From assembly GCA_040880025.1 (NCBI GenBank), contig JBBDJD010000013.1, forward strand, positions 310,001 to 374,000: a stretch of 64,000 nt of DNA, given 5' to 3'. Of this stretch, positions 1 to 8,943 are shown one piece after another (position 1 is the first letter of the stretch; every line of letters starts with the position of its first letter). Origin of the DNA: RCIO01 sp040880025. Lineage in GTDB: Bacteria; Pseudomonadota; Alphaproteobacteria; Rhizobiales; Rhizobiaceae. The notes below the pieces were generated by a model. The model was not told the DNA's origin. It worked only from the letters and a program-made list of their open reading frames with translations, and searched no databases. The position numbers were made by a program, and so were the translations under genes.

Positions 1-947
1 ACGCGGGGCCGCTCGCGGCGACCGACACGGTTCTCGTCAGGCCCAACACCACCGTCGCCGATATCGCCACCCAGCTCGAGCGGCTGGGCATGATCAGCGA
101 CGCGCGTATCTTCCGCATCGGCGTGCGCGCCTTCGGCCACGATTCCTCGCTCAAGGCGGGTGAGTTCGAGGTCCGGGCCCATGCCTCCATGCGCGACATC
201 ATGGAACTGATGCAGAGCGGCAAGTCGGTGCGGCATTCAGTGACCATCCCTGAAGGCATGACGGTCTGGCAGGCGTTCAAGCGCATTGCGGCCACCGAGG
301 AACTGCAGGGCGAACTTCCAGCGGAGCTGCCGCCCGAAGGCAGCATCGCGGCCGACACGCTGCGCTTCACCCGCGGAATGGAGCGCCAGGCGATCGTCGA
401 CAAGCTGATGGCCGACCAGCGCCAGCTGGTTCAGGATATCTGGGAGCGGCGTGACCCCGACCTGCCGCTGAATGACATCAACGAATTCGTCACTCTGGCC
501 TCCATCGTGGAGAAGGAAACCGGCCGCGCCGACGAGCGCCCGCGCGTCGCCGCCGTATTCGTCAATCGGCTGCGCAAGGGCATGCGGCTCCAGTCCGACC
601 CGACAATCCTCTATGGCCTGTTTGGCGGCCAGGGCCGACCGGGTGACCGGCCGATCTACCGGTCGGATATCGAAAAGCCGACCCCCTACAACACCTACAC
701 GATCGACGCCCTGCCGCCCGGACCGATCGCCAATCCGGGTCGCGCCGCGCTTGAGGCGGTTGCCAACCCGTCGGAGACCGATGATCTCTATTTCGTAGCC
801 GACGGCACCGGCGGGCATGTGTTTGCCACCACGCTTGAGGAACACAACGCCAATGTGGCCCGCTACCGCGCCTTTCAGCGGCAGCAGGAAGAGGAAGCCG
901 CCAAGGCGGCTGAGGAAGCAGCGGACGGGCAAGTCTCCGACGACTGA
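1..947 (+). CDS. mltG: Endolytic transglycosylase MltG (5' end missing)
   Basis: MltG is an inner-membrane lytic transglycosylase that cuts nascent peptidoglycan and helps terminate glycan strands. The reading frame is open from base 3, so the gene starts before the window and its N-terminal membrane anchor is absent here. The visible part begins in the LysM-like stretch (VRPNTTVADIATQLERLG). It then has the YceG/MltG signature LASIVEKETGRADERP at roughly bases 490-540, whose first Glu (SIVEKE) is the expected catalytic acid, followed by VAAVFVNRLRKGMRLQSDPT. The C-terminus is a Glu/Ala-rich tail. The gene lies 77 bp upstream of yicC, in the usual alphaproteobacterial order. An internal ATG at 90 is not the true start. 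Confidence 0.93.
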   Translation, partial: AGPLAATDTVLVRPNTTVADIATQLERLGMISDARIFRIGVRAFGHDSSLKAGEFEVRAHASMRDIMELMQSGKSVRHSVTIPEGMTVWQAFKRIAATEELQGELPAELPPEGSIAADTLRFTRGMERQAIVDKLMADQRQLVQDIWERRDPDLPLNDINEFVTLASIVEKETGRADERPRVAAVFVNRLRKGMRLQSDPTILYGLFGGQGRPGDRPIYRSDIEKPTPYNTYTIDALPPGPIANPGRAALEAVANPSETDDLYFVADGTGGHVFATTLEEHNANVARYRAFQRQQEEEAAKAAEEAADGQVSDD

Positions 948-1024
948 TTGGCAAGGACGCCGCGAAGGGCAGAATTTCTGCCTGGAATCAGATAGTCTGA
1001 GTGCTGCTTGGGGGACGGGCGCAA

Positions 1025-1912
1025 ATGGCTCTGCAGAGCATGACGGGATTCGCCCGCGCGGCGGGCGAATTCCTCGACACGGCAATCGTCTGGGAATTGC
1101 GGTCGGTCAACGGTCGTGGCCTCGACGCGCGCCTGCGCCTGCCGCAGGGAAATGAGCGGCTGGAGCCGCCGGCGCGCCAGGCAGTCCAGCAGCGCTTTTC
1201 GCGCGGCAACATCCAGGCCGCGCTTTCGCTCTCCGCATCCGCCGGCGCTCTCAGGCCTGTCATCAACGAGGCCCTGCTTTCCGACCTCGCCGCCCACGCG
1301 AAGGACATCCAACAAAAACACGGCTTCGCGCCGCCAAGCGCCGACGGTCTGCTGGCGCTGCGCGGGGTCATCGAATTTCCCGAGACCGTCGGCACGGCCG
1401 AAGAGCGCGAGGCGCTGGACGCTGCTGTCCTAGCCCTTCTGGACGAGGCGCTGGCCGCGCTGGAGGCGGCGCGGACGGACGAGGGCAAGGCGCTTGGCGA
1501 TCTGCTCGGACAGCACATCGATGCCATCGAGGCGCTGACGCGCAAGGCCGAGGCCGACAAATCGCGCGAGCCTGCCGCCATTCGCGAAAGGCTCGCCGAA
1601 CAGGTGGCGCAACTGCTTGGCGCCTCCACCCAGTTCGACGAGGCGCGACTTCACACCGAAGCGGCCTTTCTGGCGACGAAGGCCGACATCCGCGAGGAGA
1701 TCGACCGGTTGTTCACGCATGTCGCTTCCGGGCGCTCGCTGCTGGCGGCCGGCGGGGCGGTGGGCCGCAAGCTCGAATTCCTGGCGCAGGAGTTTAACCG
1801 GGAAGCAAACACCTTGTGTTCAAAGTCGAACGCATCGTCGGTGACTGCGATCGGTCTTGAGCTGAAAGCGGTTGTCGACCAGTTCCGCGAGCAGGTGCAG
1901 AATCTGGAATGA
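1025..1912 (+). CDS. YicC family protein (putative endoribonuclease)
   Basis: This 295-residue protein belongs to the YicC family, which has been described as a stress-linked endoribonuclease; its role in this organism is inferred only from the family. The diagnostic start MALQSMTGFARA and the motif ELRSVNGRGLD near the N-terminus are seen, as is the conserved C-terminal domain ending in EFNREANTLCSKS and a VDQFREQVQNLE tail. The ATG at 1025 is chosen over the upstream start at 1001 because family members begin with the MTGFA motif. The stop overlaps the start of gmk, so the two are probably translationally coupled. Confidence 0.9.
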   Translation: MALQSMTGFARAAGEFLDTAIVWELRSVNGRGLDARLRLPQGNERLEPPARQAVQQRFSRGNIQAALSLSASAGALRPVINEALLSDLAAHAKDIQQKHGFAPPSADGLLALRGVIEFPETVGTAEEREALDAAVLALLDEALAALEAARTDEGKALGDLLGQHIDAIEALTRKAEADKSREPAAIRERLAEQVAQLLGASTQFDEARLHTEAAFLATKADIREEIDRLFTHVASGRSLLAAGGAVGRKLEFLAQEFNREANTLCSKSNASSVTAIGLELKAVVDQFREQVQNLE

Positions 1913-2571
1913 TGAAGAATCCCGAGCCGCCTTCAGCCAGCATACGCCGCCGCGGCCTGATGCTGGTCCTTTCGTCCCCGTCCGGCGCCGGGAAATCGAC
2001 CATTGCCCGCAATCTGCTCGAGGACGATGACGGTTTCGAACTGTCGATCAGTTACACCACGCGCCAGCGGCGCGGCAGCGAGATCGACGGCGTGCACTAC
2101 CATTTCGTCAACCAGCGCGATTTCGAACGCCTGCGTGATGGCGACGCGCTGCTGGAGTGGGCGGAGGTGCACGGCAATTTCTACGCCACGCCGCGCGAGC
2201 CGGCCGAGCTCGCGCTGGCCGAGGGCCGCGACATGCTCTTCGACATTGACTGGCAGGGCGCTGACCAGCTTCGAGACAAGATGCCCGCCGATGTCGTCTC
2301 GGTCTTCATCCTTCCGCCATCCATGGCCGAGCTGAAGGCGCGTCTGATGCGCCGCGCCGAGGATCAGGAAAAGGTCATCGAGCAGCGGCTGAAGAATGCT
2401 CGCGCCGAGATCGAGCACTGGCGCAAATACGACTATGTCGTCGTCAACGACGATCTGGACCGCGCCTTCCACGCCGTCCAGTGCATCGTCCAGGCGGAAC
2501 GCCTGCGCCGCGACCGCCGTTCCGGCCTGTTCGACTTCGTCAACAACTTGTTGGCCGAGAATACCGGCTAG
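1909..2571 (+). CDS. gmk: Guanylate kinase
   Basis: Guanylate kinase phosphorylates GMP to GDP with ATP and feeds GTP and (p)ppGpp pools. The P-loop SSPSGAGKST lies around residues 22-31, followed by the GMP-binding segment SYTTRQRRGSEIDGVHYHF and the lid/core segment DIDWQGADQL. The 220-residue length is normal. Two ATG codons at 1909 and 1912 are possible; the first overlaps the yicC stop. The 3' end overlaps the convergent rsmA gene by four bases. Confidence 0.96.
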   Translation: MMKNPEPPSASIRRRGLMLVLSSPSGAGKSTIARNLLEDDDGFELSISYTTRQRRGSEIDGVHYHFVNQRDFERLRDGDALLEWAEVHGNFYATPREPAELALAEGRDMLFDIDWQGADQLRDKMPADVVSVFILPPSMAELKARLMRRAEDQEKVIEQRLKNARAEIEHWRKYDYVVVNDDLDRAFHAVQCIVQAERLRRDRRSGLFDFVNNLLAENTG

Positions 2572-3398
2572 ACAACCGCATTCGCCAGCGCGGCGAATTC
2601 CTCCACCGACAGCGTCTCCGCCCGCCGGGTCGGGTCGATGCCGGCTTGACCGAGCAATGCCTCGCCGCCCAGTGATTTCAGGCTCTGGCGCAGCATCTTT
2701 CGCCGCTGGCCGAAGGCGGCCTGCGTCAGCTTCTCCAACTGCTTTAAGTCGACGGGGATCGGCGTTTCGCGGGGCTCCAGCCGCACCACGGCTGAGGTCA
2801 CGTTCGGCGGCGGCGTAAAGGCCTGGCGCGGCACCTCGAACAGGATGTGCGCGTCCGTTCGCCAGCCGGCAAGGACGCCGAGCCGGCCATAGGCTGAGTT
2901 GCCGGGCGCTGCGACGATGCGTTCGGCCACTTCCTTCTGGAACATCAGCGTCATCGAGGTCCAGAAAGGCGGCCATTGCGGCGTTGCGATCCAGCGCACC
3001 AGGAGCTCGGTTCCGATATTGTAGGGCAGATTGGCGGCGATGCGAACATTATCGTCACCCGCGGCAAGCGCCCCGAAATCCGTCTTCAGCGCGTCGCCTT
3101 CCACGATTTCCAGCCGGCCCGGATAATGCGCCGCGATTTCCTCCAGCGCCGCGATGCAGCGGCGGTCGCGCTCGATCGCAATGACCCGCCGCGCGCCTTG
3201 CGCCAGCAGCCCTCGCGTCAGACCGCCGGGACCGGGTCCAACCTCGATTACCGTGGCGTCCTCCAGCGGGCCGGCAGCGCGGGCGATCTTGCCGGTGAGA
3301 TTGAGGTCGAGCAGGAAGTTTTGTCCGAGCTCCTTGCGGGCTCTCAGTTCGTGGCGCGCAATGACCTCCCGCAGCGGCGGGAGCCCGTCGACGCTCAT
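2568..3398 (-). CDS. rsmA: 16S rRNA (adenine(1518)-N(6)/adenine(1519)-N(6))-dimethyltransferase
   Basis: RsmA (KsgA) dimethylates two adjacent adenosines in helix 45 of 16S rRNA during small-subunit maturation. The 276-residue protein shows the SAM-binding motif EVGPGPGGLT, the acidic ribose contact IERD, and the catalytic NLPYNI motif typical of N6-adenine methyltransferases. The C-terminal half contains the family segments PPPNVTSAVVRL and FGQRRKMLRQSL. Its start overlaps the stop of pdxA by four bases, so it is the last gene of the leftward block that contains lptF, lptG, lptD, the SurA-like gene and pdxA. Confidence 0.95.
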   Translation of the reverse strand: MSVDGLPPLREVIARHELRARKELGQNFLLDLNLTGKIARAAGPLEDATVIEVGPGPGGLTRGLLAQGARRVIAIERDRRCIAALEEIAAHYPGRLEIVEGDALKTDFGALAAGDDNVRIAANLPYNIGTELLVRWIATPQWPPFWTSMTLMFQKEVAERIVAAPGNSAYGRLGVLAGWRTDAHILFEVPRQAFTPPPNVTSAVVRLEPRETPIPVDLKQLEKLTQAAFGQRRKMLRQSLKSLGGEALLGQAGIDPTRRAETLSVEEFAALANAVV

Positions 3399-4444
3399 GC
3401 CGGCAAGGCCCGTTGCGCCGCCATCGCGTCCGCCATCCGCAGCGCGGCGGTCAGGCTGGTGGCCTTGGCGACGCCCTTGCCGGCTATGTCGAAGGCGGTG
3501 CCGTGGTCGGGCGAGGTGCGGATGAACGGCAGCCCGAGCGTCACGTTCACCGCCTCGTCGAAACCGAGCATCTTGGCCGGGATCAGCGCCTGGTCGTGGT
3601 ACATGCAGATCGCCACGTCGTAGCGGGCGCGAGCCTCGGCGTGGAACATCGTATCGGCGGGCAGGGGGCCTCGCGCGTCGATGCCTTCGGCGCGCAGCGT
3701 CGCGACCGCGGGCGCGACAATCGCGTCATCCTCTTCGCCGAGCGCGCCGCCTTCGCCGGCATGAGGATTGATGGCGGATATCGCAAGCCGTGGCGCCGCG
3801 ATCCCGAAATCACGCTCCAGCGCTTCATGAACGGTGCGCCCGGTTTCCACGATCGCTTCCGTGGTCAACGACGCGGCCACTTCCCGCAACGGAATGTGGA
3901 TGGTCACCGGCACGGTGCGAAGTCCCGGACCCGCGATCATCATCACCGGTGTGGCCTGCGCACCAAACACCGTCAGGGCCAGATGGCCCAGATATTCGGT
4001 GTGACCCGGATAGGCGAAACCCGCCTCGTAGAGTGACTTCTTGGAAATCGGGTTGGTGACGACAGCCGCGGCCACGCCCGCCTTCACCAGGCCGACCGCC
4101 CGGTCGATGGATTCGATCACGCCCGCGGCGTTCTGCGCCGACGGCTTCCCCGGAGTGTCTGCGAAGTTGTTCCCCAGCGGAACGACCGGCAGGGCGCGGG
4201 TGAATTCCCTGGCCGCAGCGGCGGGATCGCATTCGGCGATCGGCACATCGATGCCGACGGCCTGTGCGCGCGCCGCAGTGAGCGAGGGATCGCCGACCAG
4301 GAAGAAAGCCGCCGCGCCGGTCTCCTTTCGCCGCAGCCAGGCGCGCGCGGTGATTTCAGGACCGATGCCGGAGGGATCGCCGCAGGTAAGCGCCAGTGGG
4401 CGGCTGTCGACCCGCTTTCCGTCTTGCCTTGCCGTCTTGTTCAG
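3395..4444 (-). CDS. pdxA: 4-hydroxythreonine-4-phosphate dehydrogenase PdxA, non-canonical start
   Basis: PdxA oxidises 4-phosphohydroxy-L-threonine in the DXP-dependent pyridoxal phosphate pathway. Core motifs are visible: GDPSGIGPEI at the N-terminus, metal-binding His residues in PGHTEYLGHL and CMYHDQALIP, and the C-terminal SPDHGTAFDIAG. The conserved N-terminus continues well upstream of the first in-frame ATG (4246), but no ATG, GTG or TTG exists between that codon and the preceding in-frame stop. The most economical start is the CTG at 4444, which overlaps the TGA of the upstream SurA-like gene and gives 349 residues, a normal family length. A CTG start, an ATT-type start or a sequence error are all possible; function is clear, the start is not. 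Confidence 0.88.
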   Translation of the reverse strand: MNKTARQDGKRVDSRPLALTCGDPSGIGPEITARAWLRRKETGAAAFFLVGDPSLTAARAQAVGIDVPIAECDPAAAAREFTRALPVVPLGNNFADTPGKPSAQNAAGVIESIDRAVGLVKAGVAAAVVTNPISKKSLYEAGFAYPGHTEYLGHLALTVFGAQATPVMMIAGPGLRTVPVTIHIPLREVAASLTTEAIVETGRTVHEALERDFGIAAPRLAISAINPHAGEGGALGEEDDAIVAPAVATLRAEGIDARGPLPADTMFHAEARARYDVAICMYHDQALIPAKMLGFDEAVNVTLGLPFIRTSPDHGTAFDIAGKGVAKATSLTAALRMADAMAAQRALPA

Positions 4445-5373
4445 CGTGTTACGATCTGCGCCCTTTTGCGCAGCTCCGCCGTATAGGTCTTGCTCAACTC
4501 ATCCTGCTCGTTGGTGCCGCTTGCGGCCTGCTCCTTCTGGTAGAGCAGCTGCGCGACACGGTCATCTGAGGCTCGCCGCGTGCTGCAAATCAGCAGGAAT
4601 TCGACGCCGCGCTCCGTTTCGCGCGGGGCGGTGGCGCCGCTCCCCTGGGTCGCCTTGACTGACTTCTCCCATTCGGGCGGCAGTTCGGGTTCGAGCACGC
4701 GGCCGAGGTCTCGCACGGTCACGTCCAGCATCGACTTGGCGACATCGCGCGAATTCTCGCAGCCGCTCATCTGACCGCGCAATGTCTGGGCCTCGCGCTT
4801 TCGCCGGCCCATGATCGAGCCCCGCTCGCTCTGCGGCACGACAAGAATGACCTGCTGAAGAATGTATTCGGTTGCGGACGGCTTTTCACCGTCCTTCATC
4901 ATCCCGCGTATGGCGTCTTCGACATTCTGCCCTTCGCTGGCGCCGCGGCGGGAAACCGCCTGGCCCCATCCCATCTGCGAACGAATGAAGCCCTTGAAGT
5001 GCTCCTTGGTGACGCCGGTCTGCGCCAGGATGCCGTCCATCTGGCGAACGTTCATATTGTTGGATTGGGCAAAGCGTTCGTAGGCCTGCTCGACCTGCTG
5101 GGTCGTGATGTTGATACGCTGTCTGGTCACTTCCTGCTCGCGCAACACCTGCTCGATCATCTCGTCCGCCGCGATCTGGTTGAGGTTGCCGCTCCGCTGC
5201 ATCAGCCGCAGCATGGCGGCGCGCCTCTGGACGTCGATGGTGGTGATGGGGTGCTTGTTGACGATGTATTTGACCTCCGCGGCTTTCGCGGGTGCCGTGA
5301 CGATCGTCAGCGCGGCCATGATGGCGAGCCCGGCCATCAGTGCTGTGGAGAGCATCCTGCGGATGGTGGTCAT
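4441..5373 (-). CDS. SurA N-terminal domain protein (periplasmic chaperone-like)
   Basis: This 310-residue exported protein has a signal peptide (hydrophobic residues about 10-32, cleavage near APAKAAE) followed by a SurA-type N-terminal chaperone region, VKYIVNKHPITTIDVQRRA, and helical segments rich in Gln and Arg. A complete parvulin prolyl isomerase domain is not obvious. SurA chaperones outer-membrane proteins such as LptD, and this gene sits directly downstream of lptD (109 bp), which supports a role in LptD or outer-membrane assembly. It is co-directional with and overlaps pdxA. Naming it surA would go beyond the sequence, because the PPIase part is weak. Confidence 0.8.
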   Translation of the reverse strand: MTTIRRMLSTALMAGLAIMAALTIVTAPAKAAEVKYIVNKHPITTIDVQRRAAMLRLMQRSGNLNQIAADEMIEQVLREQEVTRQRINITTQQVEQAYERFAQSNNMNVRQMDGILAQTGVTKEHFKGFIRSQMGWGQAVSRRGASEGQNVEDAIRGMMKDGEKPSATEYILQQVILVVPQSERGSIMGRRKREAQTLRGQMSGCENSRDVAKSMLDVTVRDLGRVLEPELPPEWEKSVKATQGSGATAPRETERGVEFLLICSTRRASDDRVAQLLYQKEQAASGTNEQDELSKTYTAELRKRAQIVTR

Positions 5374-5482
5374 GCGTCTCGTCCCGTTTTCTTTTTATGC
5401 TGGCAGAAAGCCAAGTCTTCGTCCATGGATCACATATAGGGCGAAAATTGGCCGTATCGGGCTGTTTGGCAAACATTGCCGG

Positions 5483-7852
5483 TTAATTCGCGCTCAGGGA
5501 GCCGGGGCTGAAGTCACCGATCGTGCGGAACGAGAACTGCAGCCCGAACGAGTTGCTCACCGCGCCCGTAGTGGCATTTCGGTTCTGCTCCGCCGAGAAC
5601 ACGAATGTAAAGCACTCGTCGTCATAGGCGAAGCCGATCGAGTTCCTCAAAAGCCTGTTGGCCACGAAGTCGTAGGTCGCGGAGCCGAATACGCGCCAGT
5701 ATTCGTGCACGCGCGCCGATGCGCTCGCGGTCAACTGGTGGCGGTTCGTCGCATAGCCGTAAAGCGGCTGCGCCTGGATGAACGAGTAGCTGCCGCTGAC
5801 CGATACATCGGAGATGTTCGCGCCCGCGCGCACATCGATGCGGCGCAGGTCGAACGTCGTTTCGTCGAGACGCGCGCCCACGGATGCCATGGTGCCGTTC
5901 GGCGCCACCACCCCGACCATGCCGACATAGTCCGATCGCGCGGTCTCAAGCCCCGAAAATGCGCCGGCATTCACGAGATCCGGCGTGCCGTACGAATTGA
6001 GTCCTGCCAGATGGAAGGATTGGCCGATGACGGCGTTTGCGGTCCATCCGTTCGAGAAGATGCCGGAATAGCGCAGCCCGACATTGGCGCGTATGCCGCC
6101 CTCCATGCGATCGCGGCCCGAGAACTTGTCGCGCTCGAACAGCGTGGTCGCGTCGAACACCATGCTTTGCGCGTCTTCGTTGGGAATGCCCAGCGTTGTC
6201 GCGAACTGCTCGTCGGGCCTGGCGAATATCTGGCCGACCGGCTCGAACACATGGGACGAATTCTGTGTGGCGAACACGAACGGCCAGCGCGCTTCCAGCC
6301 CGGCCGTCGCCATGTAGCGCCAGTAGGTCGACCGCAGATCGACCGGCACCGCCGCGCCATCGACCGTGAACCCGTTGATTGCGGCCCGCGTGGCGGCGGA
6401 AAGGTTCTGGAAGATCGCGTCGCCGCGCACATGCAGGATCGGCGTCAGTACCAGCCCTCCCGGCACGATGACGTTGCGCTTCCATTCGGCCTCGGCCGTC
6501 AGCCGCGTCATGCTGCCTTGCACGCCCGGAATGTTGGCGTCGATGACGCCGGGCGTCACCGGAGCGGTGGGCGTCGTGGATAGCGCCCCGCGCCTCAGGC
6601 TCTGCGCGTTGATGTCGATATTGAGTTCACCGCCCGCGATTGATCGGTCGGGCGTGTAGGAATAGTCCAGGAGCGGCAGCACCCAGGGCTGGACCTCGTT
6701 GCGCCCGGTCGGCGCCGATTCCTGCACCTGAAAGCGCATTGTCCTGAGGTCGAAATAGTTCCGGCCGCTCAGGCCGGTGAGATAGATCTCGTCGCGCTTT
6801 ACGCCCTCATTGAATCCGGTGATGTTGTAGGTGGCCGCGAAATCCTTGTCGCTCTGGACAAGCACGTCCCAGCCGAACACCCAGCGCGGATTGATTTCGA
6901 AGCGTCCCTTGGTGCCGACCATGCCGCGCAGCCGGTTGGCCGCATCGACCGTGCCTGCGCCGAAGGCGCTTGGCTGGAGCTGATAGATGCCCGCGGCCTT
7001 GATGCTGTAGTGGCCGTTGTTGAAGCGCTGGCGCCATTCCGCTTCAGCCACAAAGCCCTGCTTCGTGTAGCCCGTCAGCGTCGTCGTCAGGTCATGGGTG
7101 GGCGACAGCGCCCAGTAATAGGGGACGCCCACGCCGAACCCGAGGCCGGTTTTCCAGTTGAAGGTCGGGAACAGGAAGCCGGACTTGCGCTTGACCGTAT
7201 GGTCCGGAATTTCGAATGCCGGGAAGAAGGCGATCGGCAGGCCGAACAGCTCCATCTTGGGCCGGATGAAGCGAATCGTCTTTTTCTGCTTGTTCCAGAT
7301 GATCGTCGTTGAGCGGATACGCCACAGCGGAGGTTTTTCGGGGTTTTCCTCGCAGGGCTCGCAGGCGGTGTAGACGCCGTTGTTGAATGTGGTGATGTCG
7401 CCATCGCGCCGCTCCGCGCTTTCCGACGCGAAATAGGTCTTGTCGGTGGTCTCGATCCTCAGCGCGTTGACAAAGCCGTTGCGCATGTCGTCGGTGACGT
7501 CGATCTCGTCGGCGAAGCTCTTGTTGCCTTCTCGGTCGACGATCTCGACATTGCCAAAGGCAACCAGCCTGCGCGTGGCGCGGAAGAAGCTGACCCGCTG
7601 GGCCACCAGCCGGATGCCGTTATAGTCGATGCGCACATTTCCTGCCGCCGTGACGATGCCGGCGTCGTTGTCATAGGTCAGCGTGTCCGCTTCGAGCAGC
7701 ATCTGGCCGTCCGACTCGACCTGATCGGAGAGGTCCTGGGCCGCGGCATTGCCGGGAACGACGAATGCGCCCGCCGCGCAGCCAAACGCGGACGCGACCA
7801 GCACGCGCAAGGCGCCGGCGATCACCCTTCGTCCGGCGGACGCGATCCCCAC
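5483..7852 (-). CDS. lptD: LPS-assembly protein LptD
   Basis: LptD is the outer-membrane barrel that inserts lipopolysaccharide into the outer leaflet. The product (789 residues) has an N-terminal signal peptide, a periplasmic OstA-like jellyroll (LLEADTLTYDNDAGIVTAAG and repeated short beta strands), a Cys pair in ACEPCEENP, and a long C-terminal barrel ending in an aromatic-rich strand. The start is taken as the GTG at 7852: it overlaps the lptG stop and has a strong GGAGG Shine-Dalgarno seven bases upstream. The longer frame beginning at 7918 would overlap lptG by 67 bases and is less likely. The gene is transcribed with lptF and lptG. Confidence 0.93.
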   Translation of the reverse strand: MGIASAGRRVIAGALRVLVASAFGCAAGAFVVPGNAAAQDLSDQVESDGQMLLEADTLTYDNDAGIVTAAGNVRIDYNGIRLVAQRVSFFRATRRLVAFGNVEIVDREGNKSFADEIDVTDDMRNGFVNALRIETTDKTYFASESAERRDGDITTFNNGVYTACEPCEENPEKPPLWRIRSTTIIWNKQKKTIRFIRPKMELFGLPIAFFPAFEIPDHTVKRKSGFLFPTFNWKTGLGFGVGVPYYWALSPTHDLTTTLTGYTKQGFVAEAEWRQRFNNGHYSIKAAGIYQLQPSAFGAGTVDAANRLRGMVGTKGRFEINPRWVFGWDVLVQSDKDFAATYNITGFNEGVKRDEIYLTGLSGRNYFDLRTMRFQVQESAPTGRNEVQPWVLPLLDYSYTPDRSIAGGELNIDINAQSLRRGALSTTPTAPVTPGVIDANIPGVQGSMTRLTAEAEWKRNVIVPGGLVLTPILHVRGDAIFQNLSAATRAAINGFTVDGAAVPVDLRSTYWRYMATAGLEARWPFVFATQNSSHVFEPVGQIFARPDEQFATTLGIPNEDAQSMVFDATTLFERDKFSGRDRMEGGIRANVGLRYSGIFSNGWTANAVIGQSFHLAGLNSYGTPDLVNAGAFSGLETARSDYVGMVGVVAPNGTMASVGARLDETTFDLRRIDVRAGANISDVSVSGSYSFIQAQPLYGYATNRHQLTASASARVHEYWRVFGSATYDFVANRLLRNSIGFAYDDECFTFVFSAEQNRNATTGAVSNSFGLQFSFRTIGDFSPGSLSAN

Positions 7853-8943
7853 TACCCGTCCTCCGTGTACAGCAGGAACGTCACCCCAAAGAACAGCGCT
7901 ACCACCACCGGTACCCAAGCCGCCAATACCGGCGCTACAAACCCGACATTACCAAAGGCCGTAAACACGACCAGAGCGACATAAAGCAGAAAGCCCGCCA
8001 CGATGCCACCCAGAATCATGGAGGTGAGCTGCCCCATCCGGCTGTAGCGGAGCGTCACTGTCGCCGCGATCAGGGTCATCGCCACCATCAGCGCTGGGAG
8101 AGCGATAAGGGAATGAAAATGCATGGCAAACCGGTATGCCGGTATGCCCAGCGCATGCGCGACGGCGATCTTCCGGGGTAGTTCGTAGACCGGGATCGTC
8201 AGGTGATCGGCGAAACGTTCCTCGACATATTCGGGAAGCAGCCCCGATTTGATCTCGACCGAAGCGATTTTCCTGGTTTGCTGGTCGACGCTGGTCTCGC
8301 GCACATTCTCCAGATGCCATGCGCCGTCGGTCAATGTCGCCGATCTGGCGTCGTAGCGCGCAAACAGCGTTCCTTCATTGTCGAAGCGCAGGAAAACGGC
8401 ATCGCCGAGAAGCATCCCGCGATTGGCTGTCTGGCTGGCGCCGATGATGGTGACGCCTTCATCGGTGGTCTGGCTCAGCCATGGGCGTTCGGGCGCCTCA
8501 TTGGCCTTGGAGGCGTCATAGCCGCGGAATGTGGTTTCGAGGATTTTCACCTGCTCGAGACAATAGGCGGAGAGCGGATTGATGATCATCACCGCGAACA
8601 GCCCCACAGCGAAACTGGCTATGCAGATCGGCGCCAGAAACTGCCAGGCCGAAAGCCCGCTTGCCCTGGCGATCACCAGTTCGGAGCGCCTGTTGAGCCC
8701 GTAGAGCGCCGCCATCGCGGCGAACAGCGCCACCATCGGCCACACCAGCATGATGATGAAGGGCAGCCGCATCGCGGAAAAATACAGTCCGGTCAGCGTC
8801 GTGTAGCCCTCGAAGCCCCCCGCGCGCCGCGCATATTCCGTAAAGTCCACGAGGAACACCACGACCATGATGCCCAGGAGAACCTGGGCCAGCGTCGCCA
8901 GGTACCGGCGGGTGAGATAGCCCCACAGCGTCGCGCCCGTCAT
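7852..8943 (-). CDS. lptG: LPS export ABC transporter permease LptG
   Basis: LptG with LptF forms the transmembrane dimer of the LptB2FG pump that extracts LPS from the inner membrane. The 363-residue protein starts MTGATLWGYLTRRYL, has a first membrane helix around residues 14-34, three helices in the N-terminal half, a periplasmic beta-jellyroll in the middle (residues roughly 130-260) and three C-terminal helices. Its start overlaps the lptF stop by four bases, and its stop overlaps the lptD GTG by one base, giving a tightly coupled operon. Confidence 0.94.
   Translation of the reverse strand: MTGATLWGYLTRRYLATLAQVLLGIMVVVFLVDFTEYARRAGGFEGYTTLTGLYFSAMRLPFIIMLVWPMVALFAAMAALYGLNRRSELVIARASGLSAWQFLAPICIASFAVGLFAVMIINPLSAYCLEQVKILETTFRGYDASKANEAPERPWLSQTTDEGVTIIGASQTANRGMLLGDAVFLRFDNEGTLFARYDARSATLTDGAWHLENVRETSVDQQTRKIASVEIKSGLLPEYVEERFADHLTIPVYELPRKIAVAHALGIPAYRFAMHFHSLIALPALMVAMTLIAATVTLRYSRMGQLTSMILGGIVAGFLLYVALVVFTAFGNVGFVAPVLAAWVPVVVALFFGVTFLLYTEDG

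Noticed and set aside
5105..6583. 492-codon plus-strand open frame opposite lptD and the SurA-like gene
   Set aside because: Antisense shadow; spans two minus-strand genes.
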